DNA from: Thalassospira sp. MCCC 1A03138
Lineage (GTDB): Bacteria; Pseudomonadota; Alphaproteobacteria; Rhodospirillales; Thalassospiraceae
DNA: 64,000 nucleotides
Reading direction: 5' to 3'
Assembly (NCBI RefSeq): GCF_002115785.1
Contig: NZ_JFJY01000001.1
Location: forward strand, 558,001 to 622,000
A model generated the notes under the pieces. That model saw nothing but the letters and a program-made list of their open reading frames with translations, was not told the origin of the DNA and made no database searches. Below are positions 54,673 to 63,261 of this stretch, piece by piece (position 1 is the first letter of the stretch; each line of letters begins with the position of its first letter). The translations under genes were made by a program, and so were the position numbers.

Positions 54673-55017
54673 CACAACCTCCGTTTTTTGGATGTCCCCA
54701 CCGTAACAAAAGAAAATATTATTTAAAGTAAAATCGTATGGTTCACTTAGGCAATACAATGAACATGCTTCACAACATTAACCACAACAACAAACATAAC
54801 AAACACAACCACATTAATATGATCACTTTACGGACATAACATTTAATCATTACTTTACATTACTTGCCTAGGTTGCGTTGGCTGGTTCGGTTCAGGAAGG
54901 TAGTTGTAATATGTAGAAAACGGAGGTAACGTAAGTTACTCCAAAATTTCTGAACACGTTGCGTATCAATGGTTTCAGACGCACCCTAGAACGTCTGAAC
55001 TTAATGAGGGCCCACGA
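54673..55017. other. Regulatory region between the sigma factor and the RHH gene
   Basis: 345 bases, AT-rich. The sigma-side leader is low-complexity: minus strand rich in G and T with repeated TTGTTGTGG-like words at about 54770-54825. The RHH side has inverted repeats GTAAC-gtaa-GTTAC (54926-54939) and TTCAGACG...CGTCTGAA (54974-54999). No GGAAC-N16-CGTT site is seen in it. Confidence 0.5.
54974..54999 (+). promoter_or_regulatory. Inverted repeat just before the RHH gene's ribosome site
   Basis: Arms TTCAGACG and CGTCTGAA with a 10-base gap; GAGGG follows at 55005-55010 and GTG at 55018. It can form an RNA hairpin or be an operator for the RHH protein itself. Confidence 0.45.
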
Positions 55018-55227
55018 GTGCCAACCTCGAAACGAACTGAAAAGCTTCAAATTATGCTCGACGACGATGAGCTGAAGTTCATCGATGACTGGCGATTTGA
55101 GCATCGTATGCCAACCCGGGCAGCAGCCATTCGTGAACTGATTCGCCGCGGCTTGGTCTCCGAGGATGTGGAAGATCCGGAAACCGAAGGGAAAACCACC
55201 ACCGATTTCCGGATTGAAGCGGAATAA
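55018..55227 (+). CDS. Ribbon-helix-helix DNA-binding protein
   Basis: 69 residues from GTG 55018 with GAGGG upstream. The RHH core is KLQIMLDDDELKFIDDW (strand and helix A) and PTRAAAIRELIRRGL (helix B). The C-terminal 20 residues are acidic. Such proteins bind DNA as dimers to short palindromes; inverted repeats stand upstream. It may be an orphan regulator or antitoxin-type protein. A strong terminator follows. Confidence 0.85.
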   Translation: MPTSKRTEKLQIMLDDDELKFIDDWRFEHRMPTRAAAIRELIRRGLVSEDVEDPETEGKTTTDFRIEAE

Positions 55228-55257
55228 TCCGAAGAGATTTTTTTCAATATCTCTGAA

Positions 55258-55292
55258 AAAAGCCCGGCAAATAGCCGGGCTTTGTTATTTTT
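55258..55292. terminator. Bidirectional terminator (RHH gene / YqaA-type gene)
   Basis: Stem AAAGCCCGGC / GCCGGGCTTT with a 5-base loop, flanked by an A-run on the left and T-rich DNA on the right, so it can work on both strands between converging genes. Confidence 0.85.
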
Positions 55293-55316
55293 ATCTCGAT
55301 TTTGCGTGTTTTCGGA

Positions 55317-55922
55317 TTAAACCGAATCACCTTTTTCGGGCTTTTCAAGCCTGTCAGGTTTCTTGCCCTCGAAAAGACGGGCGATCCCGACACCGAAACC
55401 AAGAACCAGCAACCACAAACCATAGTAGCGCAAGGCACGCGATATCCCGATGGCAACAAGAAACAGCCAGAAAGGATATGTCGTCGCCCCGGCGGCCAGA
55501 GCGGCAAGCTGCATGGGTATCGGCGCGATACTGATTGCAAAGACAACCCAAAATCCGCCTTCTTCGAATTGCTGTTCGACCTTTTGGAATTCCTGCTGCC
55601 CGCCGGCTGTTTCAATGATCGGCTGGATAAGCTCGCCCGACAGGCCGTAGGCAATCAAATACAGGAAAACCGCGCCGGCAACGCTGCCAAGCAATGTAAC
55701 GGTCGCAACAATCACCCCCCGTCTGCGCGATGCCGCCATGATTGGCGCAATCAGGATTTCAATCGGAATGGGAATAATAGTGGTTTCAAGAAATGACGCC
55801 ACCGCAATGCCGCCAAGTCCTTTACGACCGGCGGCCAGTTTTTCCAGACGCTGCTGCCAGACGCGCCACGATCCGACAAGACCTTTATTGTTTTTGTTTT
55901 GGCTTTTGTCTTCTTTTTCCAT
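55317..55922 (-). CDS. YqaA-family (DedA/VTT-like) membrane protein
   Basis: 201 residues. After a charged N-terminus come about four to five hydrophobic segments, with the family segment VASFLETTIIPIPIEILIAP and a later APIPMQLAALAAGATT. The group is related to DedA flippase-like proteins that affect membrane lipid distribution and envelope stress; the exact role is unknown. The C-terminus is lysine-rich. ATG 55922 has AGAGG upstream. It lies between stress-related loci. Confidence 0.83.
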   Translation of the reverse strand: MEKEDKSQNKNNKGLVGSWRVWQQRLEKLAAGRKGLGGIAVASFLETTIIPIPIEILIAPIMAASRRRGVIVATVTLLGSVAGAVFLYLIAYGLSGELIQPIIETAGGQQEFQKVEQQFEEGGFWVVFAISIAPIPMQLAALAAGATTYPFWLFLVAIGISRALRYYGLWLLVLGFGVGIARLFEGKKPDRLEKPEKGDSV

Positions 55923-55956
55923 AGATGCCTCTGACTGAACATCGTCAAACGTAAAA

Positions 55957-55987
55957 CGGCCCGCCCTTCACGTTAAAGGGCGGGCCG
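55957..55987 (-). terminator. Terminator of the acidic exported protein gene
   Basis: Perfect 12-bp stem CGGCCCGCCCTT / AAGGGCGGGCCG with a 7-base loop; on the minus strand TTTT follows. Confidence 0.85.
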
Positions 55988-56031
55988 CGGACACCCGGAA
56001 CACCACATCACCGAGTCAAGGTTGTGATGTC

Positions 56032-56499
56032 TTATTCGGTGGCATGATCATCCGAGAGCGCCTTCTCAGCATTGTTGAGAGCCTCAAGGGTTTTGGCCTT
56101 CATGGTTTCCCAGGTATCAGCCGATGCATCCTTGGTTTCTTCATACGCCTCGTTCAGATTTTCACTGGCGCCGTCCCAAGCTTCTGCAAGTTCATCCACA
56201 GCGTCTTTGCTTTCGTCGCTGACATTTGCGGATACTTCATCGTATTTCTCGCCAAGCTGATTGGATTTTTCTTCAACCCAGGCAAGAAATTCGTTCTTTT
56301 CTTCATAGGTGAAATCTTTGGCATCTTCATAGCCGGCCTCGGCCTTGTCAGCCATTTTGTTGGCGTCCGATTTCATCGCGTCATCGGTTGCCATCGTGCC
56401 TGTCTGATCCGAGCTTTTCGACGCATCTGCATAAGCCGGTGCAGTCACGGCAACAGACATCATAATAGTACCAGCCATAAGAACAGTTTTATTAAGCAT
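56032..56499 (-). CDS. Acidic exported helical protein, stress-regulated by promoter
   Basis: 155 residues from ATG 56499, with AGGAGG upstream. A signal peptide (LNKTVLMAGTIMMSVAVTA..YA) is followed by an acidic, alanine-rich, helical mature part with repeats of E-x-x-D-x-A patterns (EAYEETKDASADTWE). No cysteine. It recalls small periplasmic stress proteins but I recognise no family. An EcfG-type promoter lies 59 bases upstream, divergent from that of dps. Confidence 0.78.
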   Translation of the reverse strand: MLNKTVLMAGTIMMSVAVTAPAYADASKSSDQTGTMATDDAMKSDANKMADKAEAGYEDAKDFTYEEKNEFLAWVEEKSNQLGEKYDEVSANVSDESKDAVDELAEAWDGASENLNEAYEETKDASADTWETMKAKTLEALNNAEKALSDDHATE

Positions 56500-56557
56500 C
56501 ACAACCTCCTGGTTATTAAACAACAGCGCTTTTTCTTTCGCACTGCTTGTCCATTCA

Positions 56558-56582
56558 AACGGGTGATCCAAAAGAATGTTCC
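56558..56582 (-). promoter_or_regulatory. EcfG-type promoter for the acidic exported protein
   Basis: Minus strand GGAAC (56582-56578), 16-base spacer, CGTT (56561-56558), a perfect match to the general-stress promoter of alphaproteobacteria. The gene starts at 56499. Confidence 0.75.
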
Positions 56583-56604
56583 AATTATTCCGATTTTATT
56601 TTCT

Positions 56605-56629
56605 GGAACCTTTGCTTTCGGGTGACGTT
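56605..56629 (+). promoter_or_regulatory. EcfG-type promoter for dps
   Basis: GGAAC (56605-56609), 16-base spacer, CGTT (56626-56629), perfect match. The dps ATG is at 56721. The two stress promoters diverge with their -35 elements 22 bases apart. Confidence 0.78.
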
Positions 56630-56720
56630 TTTGGGGCATGCGTTCGGGATATGCCCGGCCGCCAATAACGGGGTCGGGGTCAGAGCGACAGAACGTTATA
56701 AAGAAATACAGGAGTTAAAA

Positions 56721-57224
56721 ATGGCACACAGCAGTATGCAGAGCGTTGCGAAAGAATTTCCGGTCAAAACCGGCGTCGACCGCAAAGACCGTCGCGAACT
56801 GGCCAAGATGCTGACCAAGATCATTGGCTCGTCGCACGTACTGTATGCCAAAATTCGCGGCGTTCACTGGAACGTTGTCGGTCCGGCCTTCTATTCGCTC
56901 CATAAGATGACCGAGGAGCAGTATGAAGACCTGAACGAAGCGATTGACGATATGGCAGAACGCATTCGTGCAATCGGCTTCCAGGCCCCCACAGGCCTTG
57001 CGGAAATGATGGAACATTCCGTGGTCAAGGATCAGACCAAACTTCTTCCGGCCAACGATATGGTCAAGGAACTGGTCGAAGACCACGATAGCGTATCGCG
57101 CCTGTTGCGTGATGGCGTGGCAGAAGCCGAAGCAGCAGAGGACGTCAAGACCGCCGACCTTCTGACAGAACGCATTGGCGTTCACGAAGAAGCGGCATGG
57201 ATGCTTCGCGCAACCATTTCCTAA
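56721..57224 (+). CDS. dps: Dps-family ferritin-like DNA-protection protein
   Basis: 167 residues from ATG 56721 with AGGAG upstream. The Dps ferroxidase signature is clear: HVLYAKIRGVHWNVVGP (His) and EEQYEDLNEAIDDMAERIRAIG (Asp/Glu). Dps forms 12-mers that store iron and shield DNA in stationary phase and oxidative stress. The EcfG-type promoter upstream fits that role. A perfect 16-bp terminator stem follows. Confidence 0.95.
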   Translation: MAHSSMQSVAKEFPVKTGVDRKDRRELAKMLTKIIGSSHVLYAKIRGVHWNVVGPAFYSLHKMTEEQYEDLNEAIDDMAERIRAIGFQAPTGLAEMMEHSVVKDQTKLLPANDMVKELVEDHDSVSRLLRDGVAEAEAAEDVKTADLLTERIGVHEEAAWMLRATIS

Positions 57225-57231
57225 AACATTT

Positions 57232-57268
57232 ACACAAAACCGGCGCCAGATTGGCGCCGGTTTTGTGT
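57232..57268 (+). terminator. Terminator of dps
   Basis: Perfect 16-bp stem ACACAAAACCGGCGCC / GGCGCCGGTTTTGTGT with a 5-base loop; the T-rich right arm serves as the release tract. Confidence 0.85.
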
Positions 57269-57338
57269 CTCAATCTTGCCGTTCTGTTTGGTCATTGTAA
57301 CAGTCAGCAAGTCCCGCACCCGTTTTGGAGGCATCAAG

Positions 57339-58697
57339 GTGAAATCGACCGAGTTGACAGGCAAGGTTTGCATCCTTCTGACACGCCACAAGGTGCCCGA
57401 CGCATGGCGGGACAATGGTGCAGAACCATTGCGGGCCATTTTCGAGGATGCCGGCTATAGGGCCGAGCTGGAACTGTGTGACGATCCCGTTGCCATGAAT
57501 GACTTCATCAATGCATCCTGCGAACGGGGCGATATTGTCGTGATCGGCGGCGGTGATGGCACGATCAATGCGGTTATCGATACCGTAATCAAGGCCGGCG
57601 TGGTGATGATCCCCCTGCCGCTTGGTACGGCAAACGATTTTGCCCGCAGCCTGTATATCCCCGATGACATCCTTCATGCCGCGCGCGCGGCAATCAATGG
57701 CCAGATTGCCATGCTTGATATCGGGCGGGTCAATGGCAAAAGCTTTGTGAATGCGGCCAGTATCGGCGTTCCTGCCGATGCCAGAAAACGCATTGATCCG
57801 GATCTGAAACGCTGGACCGGGGCGATCAGCTATGCCGTGGCGAACTGGCAAAGCTGGAATGACATGAAGCCGCTGGAACTGAGTGTGACCTGTGGCGACA
57901 ATCCGGCAAGAAATCTGAAACTGCGCCAGCTGACGGTTACCAATGGCCAGTATTTTGGTGGCGGTTTACGCCCGCGCGAAAACAAACGCCTTGATGACGG
58001 CAAACTTCACATGTTTGCCATTCAGGCCAATGTCGACACATTATCGGGTATGGATATTGCGGCTGAATTGCTGTTTGGCTCGGTCGATGACAGCTCGTAT
58101 GCGATCAGTCAGGAATGCGACGACATCCGCCTTGAGGGTGGCGAAGGTGAACCCATTCTGGCCGACGGTGAAATCATAAGCCAGTTGCCTGCGCACTTCA
58201 CCCTGGAGGCCAAGGTTCTTCCGGTTTTTGCCCCCAACGCCTTTCACGGCGAGACGGACCGCACGGCATCATTCCATGATCAGGAAATCGTCAACGACGT
58301 TGCGCTTGACGCGCTTGACCTTTCGCTGCGGTTATCGGCCATCTACCCCATGGCGACAGACAACAAGATGAAGGCGATCTGCCACGATACCGCCAATCGC
58401 CTGCGTGATATCAATCGCCGTCTTGAACTGGCCCTGCGGCCCTATGGCCTGCCGACATCGTCCCCCGATCCGGATTTGCACAGTCTGGAACAGTTACGTG
58501 ACCGGGCGATGTCATGGATGCTGACCGATGCCGATATGCGCCTTGCAAGGGGTTTGAAAAACCAGTCCGTAGAACTCGGAAAGACACTCGATCTATGTGC
58601 TCTTGACGATATTCCGGGCGACATATCCGCGCCCCTTAAGGATATGAAGGAGCTTATCGGTGATTTGCAGCAAAGGCTCGATGAATTCCAGGCATAG
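57339..58697 (+). CDS. Lipid kinase (DAGK_cat) with extra C-terminal helical domain
   Basis: 452 residues from GTG 57339, with GGAGG seven bases upstream. The kinase domain shows VIGGGDGTINAVIDTV and PLPLGTANDFARSL, and a YegS-like second half. It ends near residue 315, after AHFTLEAKVLPVF. A further about 130 residues, helical and acidic (LDALDLSLRLSAIYPM...LQQRLDEFQA), are not part of usual YegS-like kinases. It is downstream of dps past a terminator, so it has its own promoter. Substrate unknown. Confidence 0.88.
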   Translation: MKSTELTGKVCILLTRHKVPDAWRDNGAEPLRAIFEDAGYRAELELCDDPVAMNDFINASCERGDIVVIGGGDGTINAVIDTVIKAGVVMIPLPLGTANDFARSLYIPDDILHAARAAINGQIAMLDIGRVNGKSFVNAASIGVPADARKRIDPDLKRWTGAISYAVANWQSWNDMKPLELSVTCGDNPARNLKLRQLTVTNGQYFGGGLRPRENKRLDDGKLHMFAIQANVDTLSGMDIAAELLFGSVDDSSYAISQECDDIRLEGGEGEPILADGEIISQLPAHFTLEAKVLPVFAPNAFHGETDRTASFHDQEIVNDVALDALDLSLRLSAIYPMATDNKMKAICHDTANRLRDINRRLELALRPYGLPTSSPDPDLHSLEQLRDRAMSWMLTDADMRLARGLKNQSVELGKTLDLCALDDIPGDISAPLKDMKELIGDLQQRLDEFQA

Positions 58698-58727
58698 AAA
58701 AAGGCGGGATTTTCCCCGCCTTTTTTA
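58698..58727. terminator. Bidirectional terminator (lipid kinase / ftsY)
   Basis: Stem AAAAAGGCGGG / CCCGCCTTTTTT with a short loop between converging genes; A-run left, T-run right. Confidence 0.87.
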
Positions 58728-58743
58728 TTTGATGTCTGTCGGC

Positions 58744-59679
58744 TCAGTCTTCGAGGCCGGCCAGACTGCGGGCAAATGATTTTGCCTCAAACGGCCGAAG
58801 GTCTTCGGCACTTTCACCAACACCGATCGCGTGAACCGGTTTGGCAAATTTCTCGGCCAGTGCGACAACAACGCCGCCCTTTGCCGTGCCATCCAGCTTG
58901 GTCACGATCAGGCCGGTAACACTGGTTGCCTCGGAAAAGACTTCGACCTGGGAATGGGCATTCTGACCGGTGGTGGCATCAAGCACCAGCAACGTATCAT
59001 GCGGGGCGGTTTCATCGCGTTTGTGGATCACCCGGACGATTTTCTTAAGTTCGTCCATCAGATGCGCCTTGTTCTGTAAACGCCCGGCCGTATCGATCAG
59101 CAAAAGGTCATAACCTTCGCGCTTGGCCTGATCAATCGCATCAAAGGCAAGCCCGGCGGCATCCGCCCCGGTATCACGCGCAATCACCGGACACCCGGTC
59201 CGTTCGCCCCAGACTTTAAGCTGTTCAACCGCAGCAGCACGGAATGTATCGCCCGCCGCCATCATGACCTTAAGCCCCTGATCGCGATAGGTTTTGGCAA
59301 GTTTTCCGATTGTGGTCGTTTTGCCCGATCCATTAACGCCAACCACAAGGATCACATGGGGCTTTTTGGTCGTATCAATCACCAGCGGCTTTGCCACGGG
59401 TTCAAGGATTTTGGCGACTTCGGTGGCGATGAATTCCTGAATCTCGGCGGGATCGACTTCCTTGTCGAAACGGGTCCGCGACAGCTCCGCACCCAGTTTT
59501 GCCGCCGTGGTGACACCAAGATCGGATGTGATCAGCAGATCTTCGAATTCTTCAAGCGCATCATCATCCAGACGGCGCTTGGTGAAGATATCTGCAATCC
59601 CGGTGGTCAGTTTCGAGGAGGAGCGTTTCAACCCGTCTTTCAGTCGGGCAAACCAGCTTTTTTTCCCCTCTTCACTCAT
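58744..59679 (-). CDS. ftsY: Signal recognition particle receptor FtsY
   Basis: 311 residues. It has a short charged N-terminus (KKSWFARLKDGLKRSS), the NG domain with GTPase motifs GVNGSGKTTTIGKL, DTAGRLQNKAHLMDEL and TKLDGTAKGG, and a C-terminal GVGESAEDLRPF typical of FtsY. It docks ribosome-SRP complexes to the inner membrane. It overlaps mtaB by four bases, a usual alphaproteobacterial neighbour. Confidence 0.96.
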   Translation of the reverse strand: MSEEGKKSWFARLKDGLKRSSSKLTTGIADIFTKRRLDDDALEEFEDLLITSDLGVTTAAKLGAELSRTRFDKEVDPAEIQEFIATEVAKILEPVAKPLVIDTTKKPHVILVVGVNGSGKTTTIGKLAKTYRDQGLKVMMAAGDTFRAAAVEQLKVWGERTGCPVIARDTGADAAGLAFDAIDQAKREGYDLLLIDTAGRLQNKAHLMDELKKIVRVIHKRDETAPHDTLLVLDATTGQNAHSQVEVFSEATSVTGLIVTKLDGTAKGGVVVALAEKFAKPVHAIGVGESAEDLRPFEAKSFARSLAGLED

Positions 59680-60923
59680 CCCGCAAGCTCCGCTTTCAGT
59701 TTTCCGTCTTCAACGCCAATGACTTTGGCCTTTGCAATTGTGCCCGGTTCTATCACGCGATCTAGCGTAACGGGAGCAAAATGCTCCGTATGTCCGGTAT
59801 TTTCCTTTTCCACCAACACATTCTCGGTCAGGCCGATGCGTGATTTCAGGAAATTGTTCAACTGGATTTCACCCGCATCACGAAGCGCGCCTGCGCGTTC
59901 CTTGCGGATATCCTTGGGCACCTGTGGCATGCGGGCCGCCGGTGTTCCCGGACGGGCGGAATAGGGGAACACATGCAGGTAAATCAACCCGCATTCATCG
60001 ACAAGACGCAGGGTATTTTCCGCCATTTCATCGGTTTCGGTCGGGAAACCGGCAATGATATCCGCCCCGAAAGTCACATCGGCGCGAAGTGCACGGACCT
60101 TGTCACAGAAATCGATGACATCCTGACGCAGATGGCGACGTTTCATGCGTTTGAGCACCATGTCGTCACCTGCCTGAAGGCTGATATGCATATGCGGCAT
60201 CAGGCGTGGTTCGGTTTCGATCAGGCGGAAGATATCATCATCGACCTCGACCGGGTCAATCGATGAAATCCGCAGGCGCGGCAGTTCGGGCACCTGCGCC
60301 AGAAGACGGCGCGCCATCTGCCCCAATGTCGGCTTGCCCGGCAGATCATGACCATAGGAGGTGATATCCACCCCGGTCAGAACCACTTCGCCGTAACCGT
60401 TGGCGACCAGTTCGCGGACCTGTGTCACAATCTCGCCCATGGGGACGCTGCGCGAATTGCCGCGACCAAACGGGATGATGCAGAATGTGCAGCGATGATC
60501 ACAGCCGTTCTGGACCTGCACAAAGGCGCGTGCGCGGCCTTCGAAGCCGGAAACCAGATGGCTTGCGGTTTCCTCGACCGACATGATGTCATTGACGACA
60601 ACACGTTCATGTTCGGGCATCAGGAAGGTTTCTGCCTTCATCTTGGCATCGTTGCCAAAGATACGGTCGATCTCGGTCATTTTGGCAAATTTGTCGGGAT
60701 TGACCTGAACAGCACAACCGGTCACGAAAATCTTGGCATTGGGGTTTTCACGACGCAGGCGACGAATGCTTTGGCGGGCCTGACGTTCTGCCTCGGTCGT
60801 GACAGCGCATGTATTGATAATGATCGCATCATCAAGACCGGCATTTTTGGCATGGTCGCGCATCACCTCGGATTCATAGGTGTTCAGGCGACAACCAAAT
60901 GTAACGACGCGCGGCTCTGTCAT
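59676..60923 (-). CDS. mtaB: tRNA t6A37 methylthiotransferase
   Basis: 415 residues from ATG 60923, with AAGGG upstream. The N-terminal MTTase domain has the three cluster cysteines (FGCRLN, NTCAV, VTGCAV). The radical SAM motif is NGCDHRCTFCIIPFGRG, and a TRAM-type domain ends the protein. The product makes ms2t6A at position 37 of tRNAs reading ANN codons. Overlap with ftsY implies one operon. Confidence 0.95.
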   Translation of the reverse strand: MTEPRVVTFGCRLNTYESEVMRDHAKNAGLDDAIIINTCAVTTEAERQARQSIRRLRRENPNAKIFVTGCAVQVNPDKFAKMTEIDRIFGNDAKMKAETFLMPEHERVVVNDIMSVEETASHLVSGFEGRARAFVQVQNGCDHRCTFCIIPFGRGNSRSVPMGEIVTQVRELVANGYGEVVLTGVDITSYGHDLPGKPTLGQMARRLLAQVPELPRLRISSIDPVEVDDDIFRLIETEPRLMPHMHISLQAGDDMVLKRMKRRHLRQDVIDFCDKVRALRADVTFGADIIAGFPTETDEMAENTLRLVDECGLIYLHVFPYSARPGTPAARMPQVPKDIRKERAGALRDAGEIQLNNFLKSRIGLTENVLVEKENTGHTEHFAPVTLDRVIEPGTIAKAKVIGVEDGKLKAELAG

Positions 60924-61116
60924 GCTCGCCCTTTTAATGATCCATTCCGGTTTGGAAAACACTTCCGTCGGCGCCAGCCAATGATTTGCCTGCTGCCAGT
61001 ACGGAAATTCCGGCAAGCTCAATCGCCTTGCCGGGCGCTGGTTACATACGCTTTTAGCAGTTTTAATGCAAGTCTGGCCGGTTCATGGCACACATGCATC
61101 AGGCACGGACGGAATT

Positions 61117-62142
61117 CTATTCGGCGGCGAAATTGCGATTGCGGCCATCCCTCTTGGCCCGATAGAGCGCACTGTCCGCGCGATCAACGACCTTGGCGGC
61201 CCCTTCGCCCTTAACATATTCGGCCACACCGACCGAAACGGTCATGTGACCGAATGACGTTCCGCTTGATTTGGCGCGCACCTCGCGGGCGGCAATCCGC
61301 TTGCTCATATCATCGGCCAGCAGCATTGCGTCCTTGAGCGGCGTTTGCGGTAGCAGAATGGCGAACTCGTCGCCGCCATAACGCGCGACCAGATCCCGAC
61401 CCTTGGTATTGGCTTTGATCATGGACGCGATCAGAACAAGGATTTCATCGCCGATCCGATGACCATATTTGTCGTTCACCGCTTTGAACTGATCAAGATC
61501 GACCATCATCACGCAAAATGGCTCGTCAATGTTCCCGCCATCAAACTCGACGCAGCAACTGGCGAGGACTTCCTCGAAATGCATCCGGTTGGAAACACGG
61601 GTCAGACCATCGGTGTAGGATCGTTCGCGGGTTTCATGCAGTTCGCGCTGCAGATGGGCGATTGTCTTCAGGTACTCGCCAAGCTGTTCATGCAGGCTTT
61701 CGACAGTCGTTTGCATCCGCCCGGTATGCAGGACCACATTGTGAATGACTTCTTCAGCCTTTTCACCGCTTTTAAGGGATGTTTCCGCCTTACCCAGCAC
61801 ATCACTGTAAACGCGAAGCTCGTCGCGGGTGCTGGAAAGGCAGGCATCGCTATTTTCGACAACATCGGAAAAATCTTCCATGCCGCGCTGAAGAAAATCA
61901 GCCGCCTGCCGGTCAAAGATATAGCGATAGTAAAGTTGCAGCAGCGCTTCTTCGCCAATCGCCTCGCCGGTCGCTTTGACAGCATCAATCACACGGAGGA
62001 TTTCCGGGTTTTCTTCGGCGTAATAAACGAACCAGACATGGTAAAGTTCGGGTGTCGGACGCAGCCCGTGATCGCGCAAAGCATCCAGCGTTGCCTTGGC
62101 GTAATCCCAGTGTTTTGAGACATAATGATCCGTCTCTGTCAC
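61117..62142 (-). CDS. GGDEF diguanylate cyclase
   Basis: 341 residues from GTG 62142. The N-terminal about 160 residues are helical and charged with no membrane segment, ending in a coiled coil (LHEQLGEYLKTIAHLQRELHE). The catalytic domain starts DGLTRVSNRMHFEE and has the active site YGGDEFAILLP. The product is c-di-GMP. The inhibitory I-site position reads K-G-R-D instead of R-x-x-D, so product inhibition may be weak. Monocistronic. Confidence 0.93.
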   Translation of the reverse strand: MTETDHYVSKHWDYAKATLDALRDHGLRPTPELYHVWFVYYAEENPEILRVIDAVKATGEAIGEEALLQLYYRYIFDRQAADFLQRGMEDFSDVVENSDACLSSTRDELRVYSDVLGKAETSLKSGEKAEEVIHNVVLHTGRMQTTVESLHEQLGEYLKTIAHLQRELHETRERSYTDGLTRVSNRMHFEEVLASCCVEFDGGNIDEPFCVMMVDLDQFKAVNDKYGHRIGDEILVLIASMIKANTKGRDLVARYGGDEFAILLPQTPLKDAMLLADDMSKRIAAREVRAKSSGTSFGHMTVSVGVAEYVKGEGAAKVVDRADSALYRAKRDGRNRNFAAE

Positions 62143-62294
62143 AACGGGTACTCCACCTTTTCAATTATCCATTAATTTCAGAGACCTAAGCCCGCAGAGG
62201 CCTTTGTTCGCACGGAACTTAGCCTAATCCGCGGGTTTCAGCCACGCATTCATAATGGTAATCAATCGGTGATCTACACCCGAAAGGACTTAAA

Positions 62295-63224
62295 TCAGCT
62301 GCTCCGGATCATAGTACCGGCACCACGTTCGGTGAAGAGCTCAAGCAATACCGCATGCGGTGCACGACCATCGACGATTACCGCGGCCTCCACCCCATTG
62401 CGGACTGCATCCATGCAGGTTTCCGTTTTCGGGATCATACCGCCCTGGATCGTGCCATCGGCAATCATTGCATTGATGCTGTCGATATCCGCGTCACGCA
62501 CCAGTTGCTTGTCGGCATCAAGGATACCTTTGACATCAGTCAGCATATAAAGGCGACGGGCACCGACAGCCTGTGCAATGGCACCGGCAGCCGTATCAGC
62601 ATTGATATTGTATGTCTGACCGTCTTCACCAACCCCTATCGGTGCAATTACCGGAATAATGTCGGTATTGATGAAGCAATCAAGAACATGCGGGTTGACC
62701 TCGACCGGTTCGCCGACAAAGCCCAGATCAAGGACCTTCTCGATATTGCTTTCGGGATCGCGTTTGGTGCGTTGCAGTTTGCGCGCCTTGATCAGATGGG
62801 CATCCTTGCCACACAGGCCGACACTGACACCCCCGGCGCGGTTGATGTTCGAAACGATTTCCTTGTTGATCTTGCCGGCCAGAACCATTTCGACAACGTC
62901 GATTGTCTGCTGATCGGTCACGCGAAGGCCATCAACAAATTCCGACTGGATGTTAAGTTCCTTGAGCATCTGGCCGATCTGCGGACCGCCGCCATGAACC
63001 ACAATCGGGTTCATGCCGACCTGCTTTAACAGGACCATATCCTGGGCAAACAGGCGTGCCAGTTCCGGATCACCCATGGCATGCCCGCCATATTTGACCA
63101 CGATCGTCTGACCGTTATAGCGTCGCATGTAGGGAAGAGCCTCGGACAGGACCTTGGCGCGTGCCAATGTCCGGTAAGCGTTGGATTCCGAGCTTTCTTC
63201 TTCAGAACGGACTTCTTCGTTCAT
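62295..63224 (-). CDS. argB: Acetylglutamate kinase
   Basis: 309 residues, ATG 63224 with GGGGAG upstream. Family motifs: [28 protein letters not shown] and [15 protein letters not shown]. It phosphorylates N-acetylglutamate in arginine synthesis. It lies 37 bases after engB on the same strand, the common alphaproteobacterial order. The acidic N-terminus ([11 protein letters not shown]) is extra. Confidence 0.95.
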   Translation of the reverse strand: MNEEVRSEEESSESNAYRTLARAKVLSEALPYMRRYNGQTIVVKYGGHAMGDPELARLFAQDMVLLKQVGMNPIVVHGGGPQIGQMLKELNIQSEFVDGLRVTDQQTIDVVEMVLAGKINKEIVSNINRAGGVSVGLCGKDAHLIKARKLQRTKRDPESNIEKVLDLGFVGEPVEVNPHVLDCFINTDIIPVIAPIGVGEDGQTYNINADTAAGAIAQAVGARRLYMLTDVKGILDADKQLVRDADIDSINAMIADGTIQGGMIPKTETCMDAVRNGVEAAVIVDGRAPHAVLLELFTERGAGTMIRSS

Positions 63225-63261
63225 GTCTTCTCCCCAATGTTATACGAGCGCTATCGGGTGA

